From assembly GCA_030530205.1 (NCBI GenBank), contig JAUMVK010000020.1, forward strand, positions 4,092-68,091: a DNA stretch of 64,000 nt, read 5' to 3'. Below the pieces are notes generated by a model that was not told the DNA's origin, searched no databases, and was given only the letters and a program-made list of their open reading frames with translations. This DNA is from RGIG3701 sp030530205. GTDB taxonomy: Bacteria; Planctomycetota; Planctomycetia; Pirellulales; Thermoguttaceae. The position numbers and the translations under genes were made by a program. Below are positions 33,646 through 42,780 of this stretch, in pieces. How positions within the stretch are numbered: the stretch's first letter is position 1; the number at the start of each line of letters is the position of its first letter.

Positions 33646-35739
33646 TCATTCGTCAGGATTCCTTTCGTACGTGCCCCGGTTCGGAACAGGGCGCTGCGGG
33701 TAATTGCCTCTCGACGGGTCGCCGGTTTGCGGGCGTTGGGGGTAATTTCCTCTCGACGGTCCGCCGGTCTGCGGGCGCTGCGGGTGATCACCCCTTGATG
33801 GACCGTTCGTCTGCGGGCGCGTTCTAGGCTTTGGCCGCGGTGAGTCGGGCTTCAGGTTCGTGGTGAGGCGGAAGTTTTTGAGCGGCTCGTATCCGCGTTC
33901 GGCCATCAGTTTGTCCCAGTTCTTCGGAAGCTGGATCTTGATCATGACGAAGCCGCCGCCGGGGACGCACAGTTCCTTGTTCCGTGCCGGGTCGCCCGTG
34001 ACGAGGAACGCGCTCTTGCCTTCCTCCATGGCGGGGACCGTATCGAGTGATTCAAACCCGGTCCAGGCGAGCCACGGGGGCGTGAGCGTTTCGGCCGCTC
34101 CCTCGGATGAGGCGATCCGTCGCTCGTGCATCTGGAGGGAGTAATTCTGCGGGTCGAACGCGCTTCCCGGGTTCCCCCAGTAGTTCGCGAACGTGCGGGT
34201 CCCGAGCGGAATACGGGAGGTTTCCTCCACCGCCCGGCAGAGTTCGTCCTTGGACGGGTACACCTGGGCCAGATCGCGTGCCACGCCCTCGGTGATCAGG
34301 AAGACGCGGTACGTGCAGGGCATTCCGCTCGTCAGGGCCATTTGCGATTTCTCCACGGCGTCCCACGCGATCATGTCCTTGATGCGCTCGCCGTCTGAGG
34401 TGGCCGGGACGAGATTATTCCCCCAGTTGATCGAGGAGCCGGCCGTCAGCGTGGACTCGTCGATCGTGCACCCGTTCTGCATTTGCCACGGTTTCCAGCC
34501 CACCGCCAGCGCGGCCTTTTCGTCTTCGACCAGGCACCACGGCATCAGGTAGCCGAACGTTCCCATGCGGTTTTCCTTCACGTAGTAACCACCGAGATTG
34601 AGCATGGCGAGGTTGAGAAAACGGCCCAGAACGGCATTTTTCGGCTCGTTGATCTGCCCCTGGCCGGCGTCAAAACCGAGCTGCCTCGCGACGGGGCCGT
34701 TCAGCCAGCAGTAAGGGGTCCAGGCGTGCGTCGAAATGAGCGGGCGCCGGAAATCGCCGTCCTTCATCGCCTCGACGTACGCCAGCAAAAGCGGCATAAA
34801 CTCGGGCGGGCAGCCGGCCATCACGCCATTCACGGCAACGTGGCGGACCGTCACTTCGCGTTGTGCCTGCGGGATCGCCCCGAGCGACTGGTCGGCCGGA
34901 AGGTCGGTGAACTTCAGAAACTCCGCCACGGCCTCTTGCGTGGGCGGGATGATCGGCAGACCGTCCGTCCAGCCGGAATCGAGAAAAATGCGCTGGATCT
35001 CGGTCGCTGTGCCGGTGATCAGGTAGTCGTCCGCCGTAACTGCTTCCTCTTTGCCGTCGTCCGCAGCTATTTTGCCGGTCAGGCCGGCTTTGATTTTTGG
35101 CCAGAGGATCTTGCGCGTGTTTTGGATCAGTTCGTCGTGCGTGTGGCTGGCGAACGCGCCGGGGTATTCCGCGACGCAAAGGTGGTCCAGACCGGCCGAG
35201 CGTGCCGTGCTTTTGGCCTGCTTCACGAACCCGGGGCCGGCAATCATCACGGCCGGAATGCCGAGTACCTCAGCCGCGATGCACGAGCCGGTTTCTTTGG
35301 GCGTGCAGAGGCCGCACCCGCCGTTTCCAGAGACGACCGCGTCGATTTTGAATTCCTTCAGCTTTCGCTGGAATTCATCCTTTTCCCGCCGAACGACTCC
35401 GGGACGCGGCCAGGGACCGGCCGAGCCGATTTCGCTCAGAACGTACACTTTCGCAGTCGGGAACTCCTTGAGGATGAGCCGTTTGAGTTCCGGGTGGGTG
35501 ACGTTTGCCATGAAACTGCCGCCGACCAGCGCGATGGTTTTGCCGTCTAAGGACTTAAGGCGTTTTGCGGGGGGGATCGGTTCCACGGCCGAGTCGGGGA
35601 CGGGCGAGAGGACTTTCAGCGTCGTCTCTCCACCCAGCGGCAGCGGGCAAAAGCCGTCTTCGCATTCCTCCGCGGCCCTTGCGAAACTGACGGCGAGCAG
35701 TCCTGCCAGCACGATTCCAGCGATAATGGATCGGTTCAT
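33646..35739 (-). CDS. Secreted UGSC-like protein with Pro/Gln/Gly repeat tail
   Basis: 697 aa behind AAAGGAG. Signal peptide MNRSIIAGIVLAGLLAVSFA with cleavage after ARAA. Residues ~65-200 match the UGSC-like domain: KTIALVGGSFMANVTHPELK and GNGGCGLCTPKETGSC, where TGSC takes the place of the name-giving U/T-G-S-C motif. A long second part (~235-580, TDGLPIIPPTQEAVAEFL onward) is usual in this family but of unknown reaction. The last ~65 residues are tandem units of about 14 residues (RPQTGGPSRGNYPQ), a likely disordered surface tail. Confidence 0.75.
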   Translation of the reverse strand: MNRSIIAGIVLAGLLAVSFARAAEECEDGFCPLPLGGETTLKVLSPVPDSAVEPIPPAKRLKSLDGKTIALVGGSFMANVTHPELKRLILKEFPTAKVYVLSEIGSAGPWPRPGVVRREKDEFQRKLKEFKIDAVVSGNGGCGLCTPKETGSCIAAEVLGIPAVMIAGPGFVKQAKSTARSAGLDHLCVAEYPGAFASHTHDELIQNTRKILWPKIKAGLTGKIAADDGKEEAVTADDYLITGTATEIQRIFLDSGWTDGLPIIPPTQEAVAEFLKFTDLPADQSLGAIPQAQREVTVRHVAVNGVMAGCPPEFMPLLLAYVEAMKDGDFRRPLISTHAWTPYCWLNGPVARQLGFDAGQGQINEPKNAVLGRFLNLAMLNLGGYYVKENRMGTFGYLMPWCLVEDEKAALAVGWKPWQMQNGCTIDESTLTAGSSINWGNNLVPATSDGERIKDMIAWDAVEKSQMALTSGMPCTYRVFLITEGVARDLAQVYPSKDELCRAVEETSRIPLGTRTFANYWGNPGSAFDPQNYSLQMHERRIASSEGAAETLTPPWLAWTGFESLDTVPAMEEGKSAFLVTGDPARNKELCVPGGGFVMIKIQLPKNWDKLMAERGYEPLKNFRLTTNLKPDSPRPKPRTRPQTNGPSRGDHPQRPQTGGPSRGNYPQRPQTGDPSRGNYPQRPVPNRGTYERNPDE

Positions 35740-35783
35740 TTTTTTCTCCTTTGTAGTTTCGTTGGTAAATTCAGGATTGAAAA

Positions 35784-36515
35784 CTAATTCTCCAGGCTGA
35801 AAAGCTCGGCTGCGTTGTCGTGGTAGATGCGCCGGAGGGCGTCTTCGGGTAAGTAAGTGGCGCGGGTCTTTTCGATCTCCACGCTCGGTTCATGGAAGGG
35901 CGAGTCAATCCCGAAAAGGACGCGGTTGGGACCGACCGTCTCGTACGCTTCGCGGATCTTGACGCTCATCGAGGTCCCGGAAGTGTCGAGGTAAATGTTG
36001 GGGTAGCGTCGGGCGACCTTCAGGGCCGCATCAACGTAAACGCCGTGGGCGTGACCCATGTGCAGCATGATGATCGGGACACGCGGATGACGCTCGGCCA
36101 GCCACCCGATCTGCCACGGGAGCGAAAACGGCGGGTGCCCGCTGTGGATGAAGACCGGAATTCCCAGTTCTTCGGCCAGATCGAGGACCGGATCGACGAT
36201 CGTGTCGTCCGCGCAGTAGGCGTCAAAAAGCGGGTGCAGCTTCACGGCCCGGAAGCCCTCGCGCTCCACGTACCGGCGGATTTCGCCGAGGACCTGCGGC
36301 TCGCCCGGCTTGACCCACGCGACCGGGACGATCAGCTCCGGAGCCTTCTGGAACGCGTCGAGAACGGCCTCGTTGTCGTGGCAGTGGGAGCCAGTCAGGA
36401 ACGTCTTTTCGATGTTGAACTCGTCCATCTGATCTTTCAGCCGCGCGAGATCAAAGTCAAACCTCGCCCACGAGCCGAAGTTGCCGATATGGGAATGGTC
36501 ATCGATGATTTTCAT
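35784..36515 (-). CDS. Amidohydrolase (TIM-barrel metal-dependent hydrolase)
   Basis: 243 aa starting MKIIDDHSHIGNFGSW behind AAAGGACC; an upstream in-frame ATG lacks a site. DHSHIG is the first metal-binding His pair of the amidohydrolase-2 family (residues 5-10), with AVKLHPLFD (~103), PVFIHSGHPPF (~136), LHMGHAHG (~165) and FGIDSPFHEP (~210) as later strands. Substrate unknown; decarboxylase-like relatives exist. Confidence 0.82.
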   Translation of the reverse strand: MKIIDDHSHIGNFGSWARFDFDLARLKDQMDEFNIEKTFLTGSHCHDNEAVLDAFQKAPELIVPVAWVKPGEPQVLGEIRRYVEREGFRAVKLHPLFDAYCADDTIVDPVLDLAEELGIPVFIHSGHPPFSLPWQIGWLAERHPRVPIIMLHMGHAHGVYVDAALKVARRYPNIYLDTSGTSMSVKIREAYETVGPNRVLFGIDSPFHEPSVEIEKTRATYLPEDALRRIYHDNAAELFSLEN

Positions 36516-36586
36516 CGTCGGTCCTTTTATTGGGTTTATAAAACTCTCTGTTACCTGTTCCATCTTAGTTTTCTAACTTACTTGGA

Positions 36587-37603
36587 TTAATCTTCAAGAA
36601 GACCTTGAAGTTCTTTTTCGAGCTGTTCACGGTTTGGCAGATATAGTTGATATTTACTGACAAACAGATTATTATCAAGCCCTTGAGTTGCATATTCCAT
36701 CAGTAGTTTGTCTTTGTATGTACCAAGGACAATACCAACAGGCGGACTGTCTCCATCTGTACAGATTTCATTTTTAAAATAATTTAAGTACAGATTCATC
36801 TGTCCAACATCTTCGTGTTGGATCTCTTTGTGTTTTAAGTCTATAAGCACATAACATTTCAAAATAACATTATAAAAGACCAAATCTACATAGAAATGTC
36901 TGCCGCTAAGACTAATACGGTATTGTCTGCCTATATACGCAAATCCTTTTCCAAGTTCAAGTAAAAATTTGCTCAAATTTTGTACTAAAGCATTTTCCAA
37001 ATCACTTTCTTTGTACATTACAGAGTCTGGAAGCCCTACAAATTCGAGCACGTACGGATCTTTGATAATGTCTTGTGCATTTTGAATTTCCAAGCCTTCT
37101 TGCGAAAGACGTAAAATTCCTTCTTTGTCTTTGCCAAGCGCAATGCGATGAAAAAGCATACTATCCATTTGTCTTTTAAGTTCTCGAACACTCCAATTAT
37201 CTTTTTCACAAGACTTTGTGTAAAAAGAGATTTCAAGCGGATCGTCAGCTTTGAGGATTTCGATATAATGGCTCCAGCTCAATTTTGCAGACAGCGTCTG
37301 TAAAATTGGGAATGTCAAAAACAGTTTGCGCATTTTGTTTATATTACTGTGGCTGAATCCCCTGCCGTATTTTAAAGATAAATCCCGAGAAAGGTTTTTC
37401 AGCAAACTACTGCCATATTCAGCGCGTTCATTACCATTCTGTTCATACTCCACAATATACTTTCCTACTTGCCAATAGGTTTCAATAAGGATACTGTTTA
37501 CGTTTTGGGCAACTCTATATCGCGAATCTGCCAAAAGCGATCCAATTCTTTCAACAAGTAGAATATAATCTTTTCCAGTTGTTTTTATCTCATTATCTTG
37601 CAT
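36587..37603 (-). CDS. YhcG/DUF1016 family PDDEXK nuclease protein
   Basis: 338 aa. N-terminal DUF1016 domain (ETYWQVGKYIVEYEQNGNER, YGRGFSHSNINKMRKLF, LSWSHYIEILK) and C-terminal PDDEXK domain (FYVDLVFYNVILKCYVLIDLK, with D and D-x-K; QMNLYLNYF). The family is widespread on mobile DNA and near restriction systems and is thought to act on branched DNA. AT-rich compared with both neighbours, a sign of transfer. Confidence 0.88.
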   Translation of the reverse strand: MQDNEIKTTGKDYILLVERIGSLLADSRYRVAQNVNSILIETYWQVGKYIVEYEQNGNERAEYGSSLLKNLSRDLSLKYGRGFSHSNINKMRKLFLTFPILQTLSAKLSWSHYIEILKADDPLEISFYTKSCEKDNWSVRELKRQMDSMLFHRIALGKDKEGILRLSQEGLEIQNAQDIIKDPYVLEFVGLPDSVMYKESDLENALVQNLSKFLLELGKGFAYIGRQYRISLSGRHFYVDLVFYNVILKCYVLIDLKHKEIQHEDVGQMNLYLNYFKNEICTDGDSPPVGIVLGTYKDKLLMEYATQGLDNNLFVSKYQLYLPNREQLEKELQGLLED

Positions 37604-37651
37604 TTACTTTGCCTTTTTTCTTCATACTTGACGATTTTTTCTATACAGAGT

Positions 37652-38545
37652 TCATTCCCGCTCCGTTAGTATGAACTCTTTAAGCTCCCCGGCGAACGTC
37701 AGTCGAGACCCCATAAGCGAGTGGCCGGAGTGATACTGCTCGCGCTTGCGTGTCGTGTCGTCGGGCAGGGCGGCCCAGAACGCATCCAACGGCTCGGTCG
37801 GGACGGTCAGGTCGTATTCGCCCGTCACGAGGAAGACCCTTTTCCCCGCAAACGATTTCGCCGCCCGCGTGAAGCGCATATTTTCGGCATTCGCGAAAAT
37901 GTCCTCCACGATGGCGTCGTCCGAGGCGCGGCGCAGGGCGTGCATTCCCTCGCCGATGAGGAAGTTTTTCATTTCTTCTTTCTCCATCCGTCCGGCCATG
38001 AAGCCAATGTCGCAGGGTGCCATGAGCACGACCCCCTTCAGGCCCGGAAGCCGCGCGGCCGCATTGACTGCAGTGTTCCCACCCATCGAATGACCGACGA
38101 GCCAGACGGCAGACGGGTCGATCCCGTACTTCGCGGTCGTTTCGGCACTCATGGCCCAGGACGCCAGATTCTCCGCATCGCGGATGCAGCCCGTGACGGT
38201 GTACTCGCCTTCACTCCCCCACGCGCCGCGGTGGTGCGGAATGACCACGACGATCCCGGCCCGACAAAGCTCGTGGGCCAAGTCGTCCCAGCGGGTGAAG
38301 CCGGCAAACCCGTGGCAGAAAATGGCGCACGGACGAGTGTTCCCGAACTCCGCAGCAGGAACAAGGACCTGACCATAAATCGTATCCCCCTCACTTTGAA
38401 ATACAAGCGCGTCGATCCAGGGGAGTTCCGCCTCGCTTGCGTATTCGCCGTCATTGCCCGGGTGTCCCAAAGCAATATTCAGATTTAAGATCAACGCCAG
38501 GGTACAAAAAGCTGCGGCAACAGTCAGGAATAATTTTTTCATCAT
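37652..38545 (-). CDS. Secreted alpha/beta hydrolase
   Basis: 297 aa with a signal peptide (MMKKLFLTVAAAFCTLALIL). Alpha/beta-hydrolase landmarks: ARPCAIFCHGFAG-like oxyanion region, nucleophile elbow GHSMGG (~150), and a GEYDLTVPTEP acid loop followed by HSGHS with the catalytic His. Serine aminopeptidase (S33)/dienelactone-hydrolase style. Substrate unknown. Confidence 0.82.
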   Translation of the reverse strand: MMKKLFLTVAAAFCTLALILNLNIALGHPGNDGEYASEAELPWIDALVFQSEGDTIYGQVLVPAAEFGNTRPCAIFCHGFAGFTRWDDLAHELCRAGIVVVIPHHRGAWGSEGEYTVTGCIRDAENLASWAMSAETTAKYGIDPSAVWLVGHSMGGNTAVNAAARLPGLKGVVLMAPCDIGFMAGRMEKEEMKNFLIGEGMHALRRASDDAIVEDIFANAENMRFTRAAKSFAGKRVFLVTGEYDLTVPTEPLDAFWAALPDDTTRKREQYHSGHSLMGSRLTFAGELKEFILTERE

Positions 38546-38615
38546 GATCAGCCTCTTTCTCTATGTTTCTTTTTGTAGCAAAAACTGCCGCTTTTTTTAT
38601 CTAATTTTTTTGAGT

Positions 38616-39461
38616 TCACGACAGAAATTCCAGCACGGCGCTCAGGTTTCGTTCGCCCGCGTCCCGGCCGACCTCGTAAACACGCTGCATTTTGTCCGGG
38701 TCGTGGCACAGACGGGCGATTTCGAGCGTCTTTTCCGGGGCGATGAGGAAAGCGGCTCCAGATTGCACACGGGCGTCGATGTAACTCAGTTCCTCGTTAT
38801 ACGATTCGGCGCGGCTCATCAGAGCGTCATAGACTTTCGGCCAGCGGCGCAGAAAAAATCTCAGAAGGCGACTTTTCCTTGTTGGGCTTTTCCGGAATCC
38901 ATGCGGTCGCGTCGTGATGACAATGTTTCGGTCGTACCCGAGTGACTCAAAAAAACGCAGTGGAATACCATCTGAGATCCCGCCGTCGAGGTACTCGCCG
39001 CCGTCAATTTGCACGGGCTTCGAAACGATCGGCATGGAGGCAGAGGCCTGGATCCACTGGAACGCCTTTTCGTCGGCCTGGTCGATGCGCTGGTACACGG
39101 GCCCGCCCGTTGCGCAGTCCGTGGCCACGAGGTAGAACTCCATCGGATTGGCCTCGAACGCCGCCGCGTCGAAAACGTCCAGTTCCATCGGCAGCTCGCG
39201 GTAGCAAAAGTCGCCGTTGAACAGATCGCCCGTCCGGAAAAGCGACCGCCACGAGCAGTAGCGTGGGTCGCGCGCAAACCGTTTGTTGTAGCGGATGACT
39301 CGCCCGATCTGGCCGCTTTTGTAGTTGCAACCGAAGCAGGCGCCGGCCGAAACGCCGATCAGTCCGTCGAACCGGACGCTGTTTTCCATCAGAACGTCGA
39401 GAACGCCGGCGGTAAAAAGCCCACGCATGGCTCCGCCTTCAAGCACCAGCCCGTTTTTCAT
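38616..39461 (-). CDS. Patatin-like phospholipase
   Basis: 281 aa starting MKNGLVLEGGAMRGLFTAGV, the patatin glycine-rich oxyanion loop, with nucleophile motif GVSAG (~40) and the DG dyad in YLDGGISDGIPL (~165). Expected acyl hydrolase on membrane lipids. The ATG overlaps the stop of the Nudix gene by 4 bp; the longer frame upstream runs through that gene and is rejected. Confidence 0.88.
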   Translation of the reverse strand: MKNGLVLEGGAMRGLFTAGVLDVLMENSVRFDGLIGVSAGACFGCNYKSGQIGRVIRYNKRFARDPRYCSWRSLFRTGDLFNGDFCYRELPMELDVFDAAAFEANPMEFYLVATDCATGGPVYQRIDQADEKAFQWIQASASMPIVSKPVQIDGGEYLDGGISDGIPLRFFESLGYDRNIVITTRPHGFRKSPTRKSRLLRFFLRRWPKVYDALMSRAESYNEELSYIDARVQSGAAFLIAPEKTLEIARLCHDPDKMQRVYEVGRDAGERNLSAVLEFLS

Positions 39462-40003
39462 TCCGGCTTCCTCATAAGTTTCCAGCAGAACCAAGCGCAA
39501 AGGGTTTTGGAATCGAAAATCGAGCCGTCGCGGATGCCGCTTTCGACCTCTTCCTCGGAGAGAATGACCGGAAAGACGTTTTCGTCGGGGTCCTGGTCCT
39601 GGGAGTGGGCCGTGTCGGAAAGCTCCGCGAAAAAGAGGTGGATGCGCTCCTCGCAATAGCCGGGCGTGCAGATGATCGTCGTGAGGGGCTGGATCTCCGT
39701 CACGCCGTAGCCGGTCTCCTCGGCCGTTTCACGCTTCGCGCCTTCGATCGGGTCCTCTCCGGGTTCCAGCCCGCCCGCAATGGCCTCGATGAGCGCTTCT
39801 TCGGCCGGCTTGCGATACTGCTTCACAAACACGAAATTCCCGTCGGGGCGTCGGGCCAGGATCGCGACGGCGTTTCCGTGACGCACGACTTCACGCTTCG
39901 CCTTGCGTCCATCAGGAAGTTCCACTTCGAGCAGATCCACGCTGACGATCTTGCCCGTGTATTTTCGCTCACATGAGAGCGTTTTTTCGGTCAGGTCTTT
40001 CAT
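39458..40003 (-). CDS. Nudix hydrolase, ADP-ribose pyrophosphatase-like
   Basis: 181 aa. The Nudix box is complete (GGLEPGEDPIEGAKRETAEE, TG following), residues ~77-99. The N-terminal beta strands (YTGKIVSVDLLEVELPDGRK) and the following PGYCEERIHLFFA region are those of NudF-type ADP-ribose pyrophosphatases. Splits ADP-ribose to AMP and ribose-5-phosphate. Middle gene of a coupled trio (4-bp overlaps with both neighbours). Confidence 0.88.
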   Translation of the reverse strand: MKDLTEKTLSCERKYTGKIVSVDLLEVELPDGRKAKREVVRHGNAVAILARRPDGNFVFVKQYRKPAEEALIEAIAGGLEPGEDPIEGAKRETAEETGYGVTEIQPLTTIICTPGYCEERIHLFFAELSDTAHSQDQDPDENVFPVILSEEEVESGIRDGSIFDSKTLCAWFCWKLMRKPE

Positions 40004-40665
40004 TGATCATTCCTTGCAGTTATTTGAAAAGTTACGTTCCCGCCGTCCTTTTTCCGGCCGACGACCGTGTAAATCATCCACGTCAGGTTATACGATTCAA
40101 GGACTTCAAAACCGTTTTTCCTCATCATTTTCTCGATCCCGAAGCGGTTTCGGATCTTGCAATCGCCGCTTCTGAGGAGTTTAAAAAGGATGTGATTGTC
40201 AAACCAGCCTCCCAAACCTCCCAGCCCGGTATCGGCCAGGATGTAAAGACCCCCGGGTTTCAGGACGCGCCAAACCTCGTTCATGGCCTCGCGCTGGTAT
40301 GGGTAGTGGTGGAAACTCTGCGAGCAGACGACCACATCAAACGAAGCCTCCGTAAAAGGCAGGTGGTTTGCCGGCCCGACCAGGAATTCCGCGCCGGGAA
40401 TATTTTTGGCCCGGGCCATTTCAATCATCCGGGGCGAAATGTCGATCCCGACCCATTCCGAATTTTCTGCGGGTTGCAGAAGCTCGAAAAGGTAACCTGT
40501 GCCGCAGCCGACGTCCAAAAGCCGGGAATACCGGATGGTATTCAGCCGCCGGGCGACGTCGCGGCAGCTTATCTTTCCTTCGCGGGAATAGTACCACGTG
40601 TCCCGCTGGTCGTATTCCGGGGCCTGACGGTCAAAATGTTCACGCGACAGACGTTCGTAATCCAT
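40000..40665 (-). CDS. Class I SAM-dependent methyltransferase
   Basis: 221 aa starting MDYERLSREHFDRQAPEYDQ behind GGAGGG. SAM-binding motif LLDVGCGTGYL (~46-56), motif II WVGIDISPRMIEMA, and FDVVVCSQSFHHYPY with the UbiE-type methyltransferase core. Substrate unknown. First gene of the trio with Nudix and patatin genes. Confidence 0.85.
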   Translation of the reverse strand: MDYERLSREHFDRQAPEYDQRDTWYYSREGKISCRDVARRLNTIRYSRLLDVGCGTGYLFELLQPAENSEWVGIDISPRMIEMARAKNIPGAEFLVGPANHLPFTEASFDVVVCSQSFHHYPYQREAMNEVWRVLKPGGLYILADTGLGGLGGWFDNHILFKLLRSGDCKIRNRFGIEKMMRKNGFEVLESYNLTWMIYTVVGRKKDGGNVTFQITARNDQ

Positions 40666-40759
40666 ATAAAATCCCTCCATTGTTATGGTTTGCCGTAAAA
40701 CAACGGTGGGGTTGAATTATCCGTTAGCGCGGCACTTGAGGCTGGTTTTCAAATCGGGT

Positions 40760-41704
40760 TCAAGGCATGTAGTTATCGCAGTAGGACAAAACCGCCTTTC
40801 GGAATTCCTCGGTCTTGTCCGGGTCGCTCCACATGCCGTGGTGCGAGTTGGGGAAATCCACGCAGATGTGCGGGACGCCGTTCTTTTCGAGCGCCTCGGT
40901 CAGAGCGTCGCGTTGGTTGATCTTGACGAGGAAGTCCATCCCACCGTAGGCGTAGATCGTCGGAACCGATTTTTTCGTCACGAAACATACGGGCGAAAGG
41001 CTTTCCGTGAATTGGATGGCCTTCGGCTTGCTCAGGTCCGAGGGTCTGACCCGCTTGCCAGTGAGGAAGGCAAGAAGCGATGCGCAGTCTTTCGCGCCCA
41101 GGGTCTTCTCGGTGAAATCACACGGGCCGACCTTCTCGAACACGAACGCGATCGGGATCGGCGACTCTTCCGCCCGGGAGTACGAGTAGAGCAGGGCGAG
41201 GTGCCCGCCAGCCGAAACACCGGCCAGAGCGATTTTGGACGTCTGGTAGCCGTCCGCGGTCAGTTTTTCCTTGATGGCGCCAATGCACTCGGTGATCTCG
41301 TTCAGCATCGTGGGAATGGTCACTTCAGGATGGTCTTTGGAAAGAAGCGAGTATTCGAGCGTGGCCGTCACGCAGTTGTGTTTCGCGTAGTACTTGCAGG
41401 CGTAGGCGACGTCGTACCGGGAGCCCTCTTTCCAGGCGCCGCCGTGGATGAAGAGCAGCAGGCGCACGGGGGCGTCCTTCTTCAGATCCTTCGGGAGATA
41501 CATGTCGTACTGGAGGTTCTTTTCTTTGTCATAGACCAGATTCGGAATGTACTGCCCGTCCTCCTCGGACCACGTTTCCATGTAACCGGCGTTTTGGGCG
41601 TACTGCTTCATCTGCTCCTCGGTAGTGCAGCCACCGGTCAATACCGCCGAAACCGCCAGAGTCAGCAAAACGCAAATGTTCAACATGATTCTTGGTTTTC
41701 TCAT
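40760..41704 (-). CDS. Lipoprotein alpha/beta hydrolase (esterase-like)
   Basis: 314 aa starting MRKPRIMLNICVLLTLAVSA and ending the signal with LTGGC, a lipobox; AAAAGGAG precedes this ATG at the right distance, while two upstream ATGs do not fit. HGGAWKEGSRYD (oxyanion), GVSAGGHLAL (nucleophile elbow ~160) and late Asp/His (DFLVKINQ, NSHHGMW) follow the BD-FAE/hormone-sensitive-lipase plan. Confidence 0.82.
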   Translation of the reverse strand: MRKPRIMLNICVLLTLAVSAVLTGGCTTEEQMKQYAQNAGYMETWSEEDGQYIPNLVYDKEKNLQYDMYLPKDLKKDAPVRLLLFIHGGAWKEGSRYDVAYACKYYAKHNCVTATLEYSLLSKDHPEVTIPTMLNEITECIGAIKEKLTADGYQTSKIALAGVSAGGHLALLYSYSRAEESPIPIAFVFEKVGPCDFTEKTLGAKDCASLLAFLTGKRVRPSDLSKPKAIQFTESLSPVCFVTKKSVPTIYAYGGMDFLVKINQRDALTEALEKNGVPHICVDFPNSHHGMWSDPDKTEEFRKAVLSYCDNYMP

Positions 41705-41717
41705 AATAATACTCCTT

Positions 41718-42251
41718 TTAATTTTCATTATGGTAAAGATGCGACAGGCCCACGTCACAGAGGAACTGAACGACGTTTGCCTCGGTGACTTTTCCATCGG
41801 TCGGCATTTCGATCATCTTCTCAAAAGGCTCTCCTTTGCGTGTGGTCACACTGACGACGAAAAAACGCCGACCGTCGATCGTCCGAAAGGAAAGCGAGTT
41901 GATCTGTTTTGCTTTTATGATAGTACAGGCATTTCCATTTATAAAGGTGATACGATCATCAAATAACCGGATGCCTCTCGGGAAAAGGGCCTCCAAGTAC
42001 GGCAAGACAATGACCACGAATGAACTCACTAAAGGGACAACGACCAGGATATGCCATCCATATTCTTTCCAACAGGGAACCTCCGGGAAGTAATAACACA
42101 TTGCCAGCAGCCACACGACAGGAAAAGCGAAACAATACAAAACCAGCCTCCACATCGGCGGCAATTCTTTTTGGATTTCGGACGCCTGAGTCTTGACCTT
42201 ATTCCACGACCAAGGCTCGGTCCAGCCCATATTCGGCCCAAGCAATCTCAT
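41718..42251 (-). CDS. Two-TM membrane protein, unknown
   Basis: 177 aa. Two hydrophobic segments (~36-53 and ~67-86) followed by a soluble beta-rich C-terminal domain (RLFDDRITFINGNACTIIKA; RFFVVSVTTRKGEPF). Its ATG overlaps the macrodomain gene stop by 4 bp. No family recognised; PH-like/bPH folds look similar. Confidence 0.6.
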   Translation of the reverse strand: MRLLGPNMGWTEPWSWNKVKTQASEIQKELPPMWRLVLYCFAFPVVWLLAMCYYFPEVPCWKEYGWHILVVVPLVSSFVVIVLPYLEALFPRGIRLFDDRITFINGNACTIIKAKQINSLSFRTIDGRRFFVVSVTTRKGEPFEKMIEMPTDGKVTEANVVQFLCDVGLSHLYHNEN

Positions 42252-42769
42252 GGTATTCTTCTCAGCAATTCTTCGTAAATTTTCGCGTCCCGGATCGAGA
42301 AGCAGCAGAAAACGACTTCCATCTCCGGGTGGGTTTTTAGGAACGCAGCCGTCTCCCGCACGGCGATCTCGGCGGCTTCCTGAGGCGGGTAATGGTACAC
42401 GCCCGTCGAGATGCAGGGGAAAGCAACGGATCGGCAGCCGTTCTTCGCGGCCAGTTCGAGCGAGTTGCGGTAACACGAGGCCAGTTTCTCCGGCTCGCCG
42501 CACTTCCCGCCGCTGTAAACCGGGCCGACCGTGTGAATGACGAATTTCGCGGGGAGGCGAAACCCGGGGGTGATCCGCGCCTCGCCGGTCGGGCACCGCA
42601 CATCCGGACGAACCTCAGGCACTTCGAGGCAGGCATCGTACAGACTTTTTCCGGCCGCCCGATGGATCGCGCCGTCCACACCGCCTCCGCCCAACATACG
42701 CTGGTTTGCCGCGTTCACGATCGCATCGACGTGTAAATCGGTAATATCACCCTGAACGATCTTCATCAT
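42248..42769 (-). CDS. Macrodomain protein, O-acetyl-ADP-ribose deacetylase-like
   Basis: 173 aa starting MMKIVQGDITDLHVDAIVNA behind GAGGAAG. Macrodomain signatures: VNAANQRMLGGGGVDGAIHR, FVIHTVGPVY, and CISTGVYHYPPQEAAEIA. MacroD/YmdB-type members remove ADP-ribose from proteins or hydrolyse O-acetyl-ADP-ribose. Coupled to the downstream membrane protein gene. Confidence 0.92.
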   Translation of the reverse strand: MMKIVQGDITDLHVDAIVNAANQRMLGGGGVDGAIHRAAGKSLYDACLEVPEVRPDVRCPTGEARITPGFRLPAKFVIHTVGPVYSGGKCGEPEKLASCYRNSLELAAKNGCRSVAFPCISTGVYHYPPQEAAEIAVRETAAFLKTHPEMEVVFCCFSIRDAKIYEELLRRIP

Positions 42770-42780
42770 GATTAACTTCC

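Noticed and set aside
33450..33791. 113-codon minus-strand frame with RREEITPNARKPATRREAIT
   Set aside because: The repeat comes from the DNA of the neighbouring repeat tail of the UGSC-like gene read in another frame.
34483..35550. 355-codon plus-strand frame
   Set aside because: Antisense to the UGSC-like gene, Arg/Gln/Ala-rich with no family signal.
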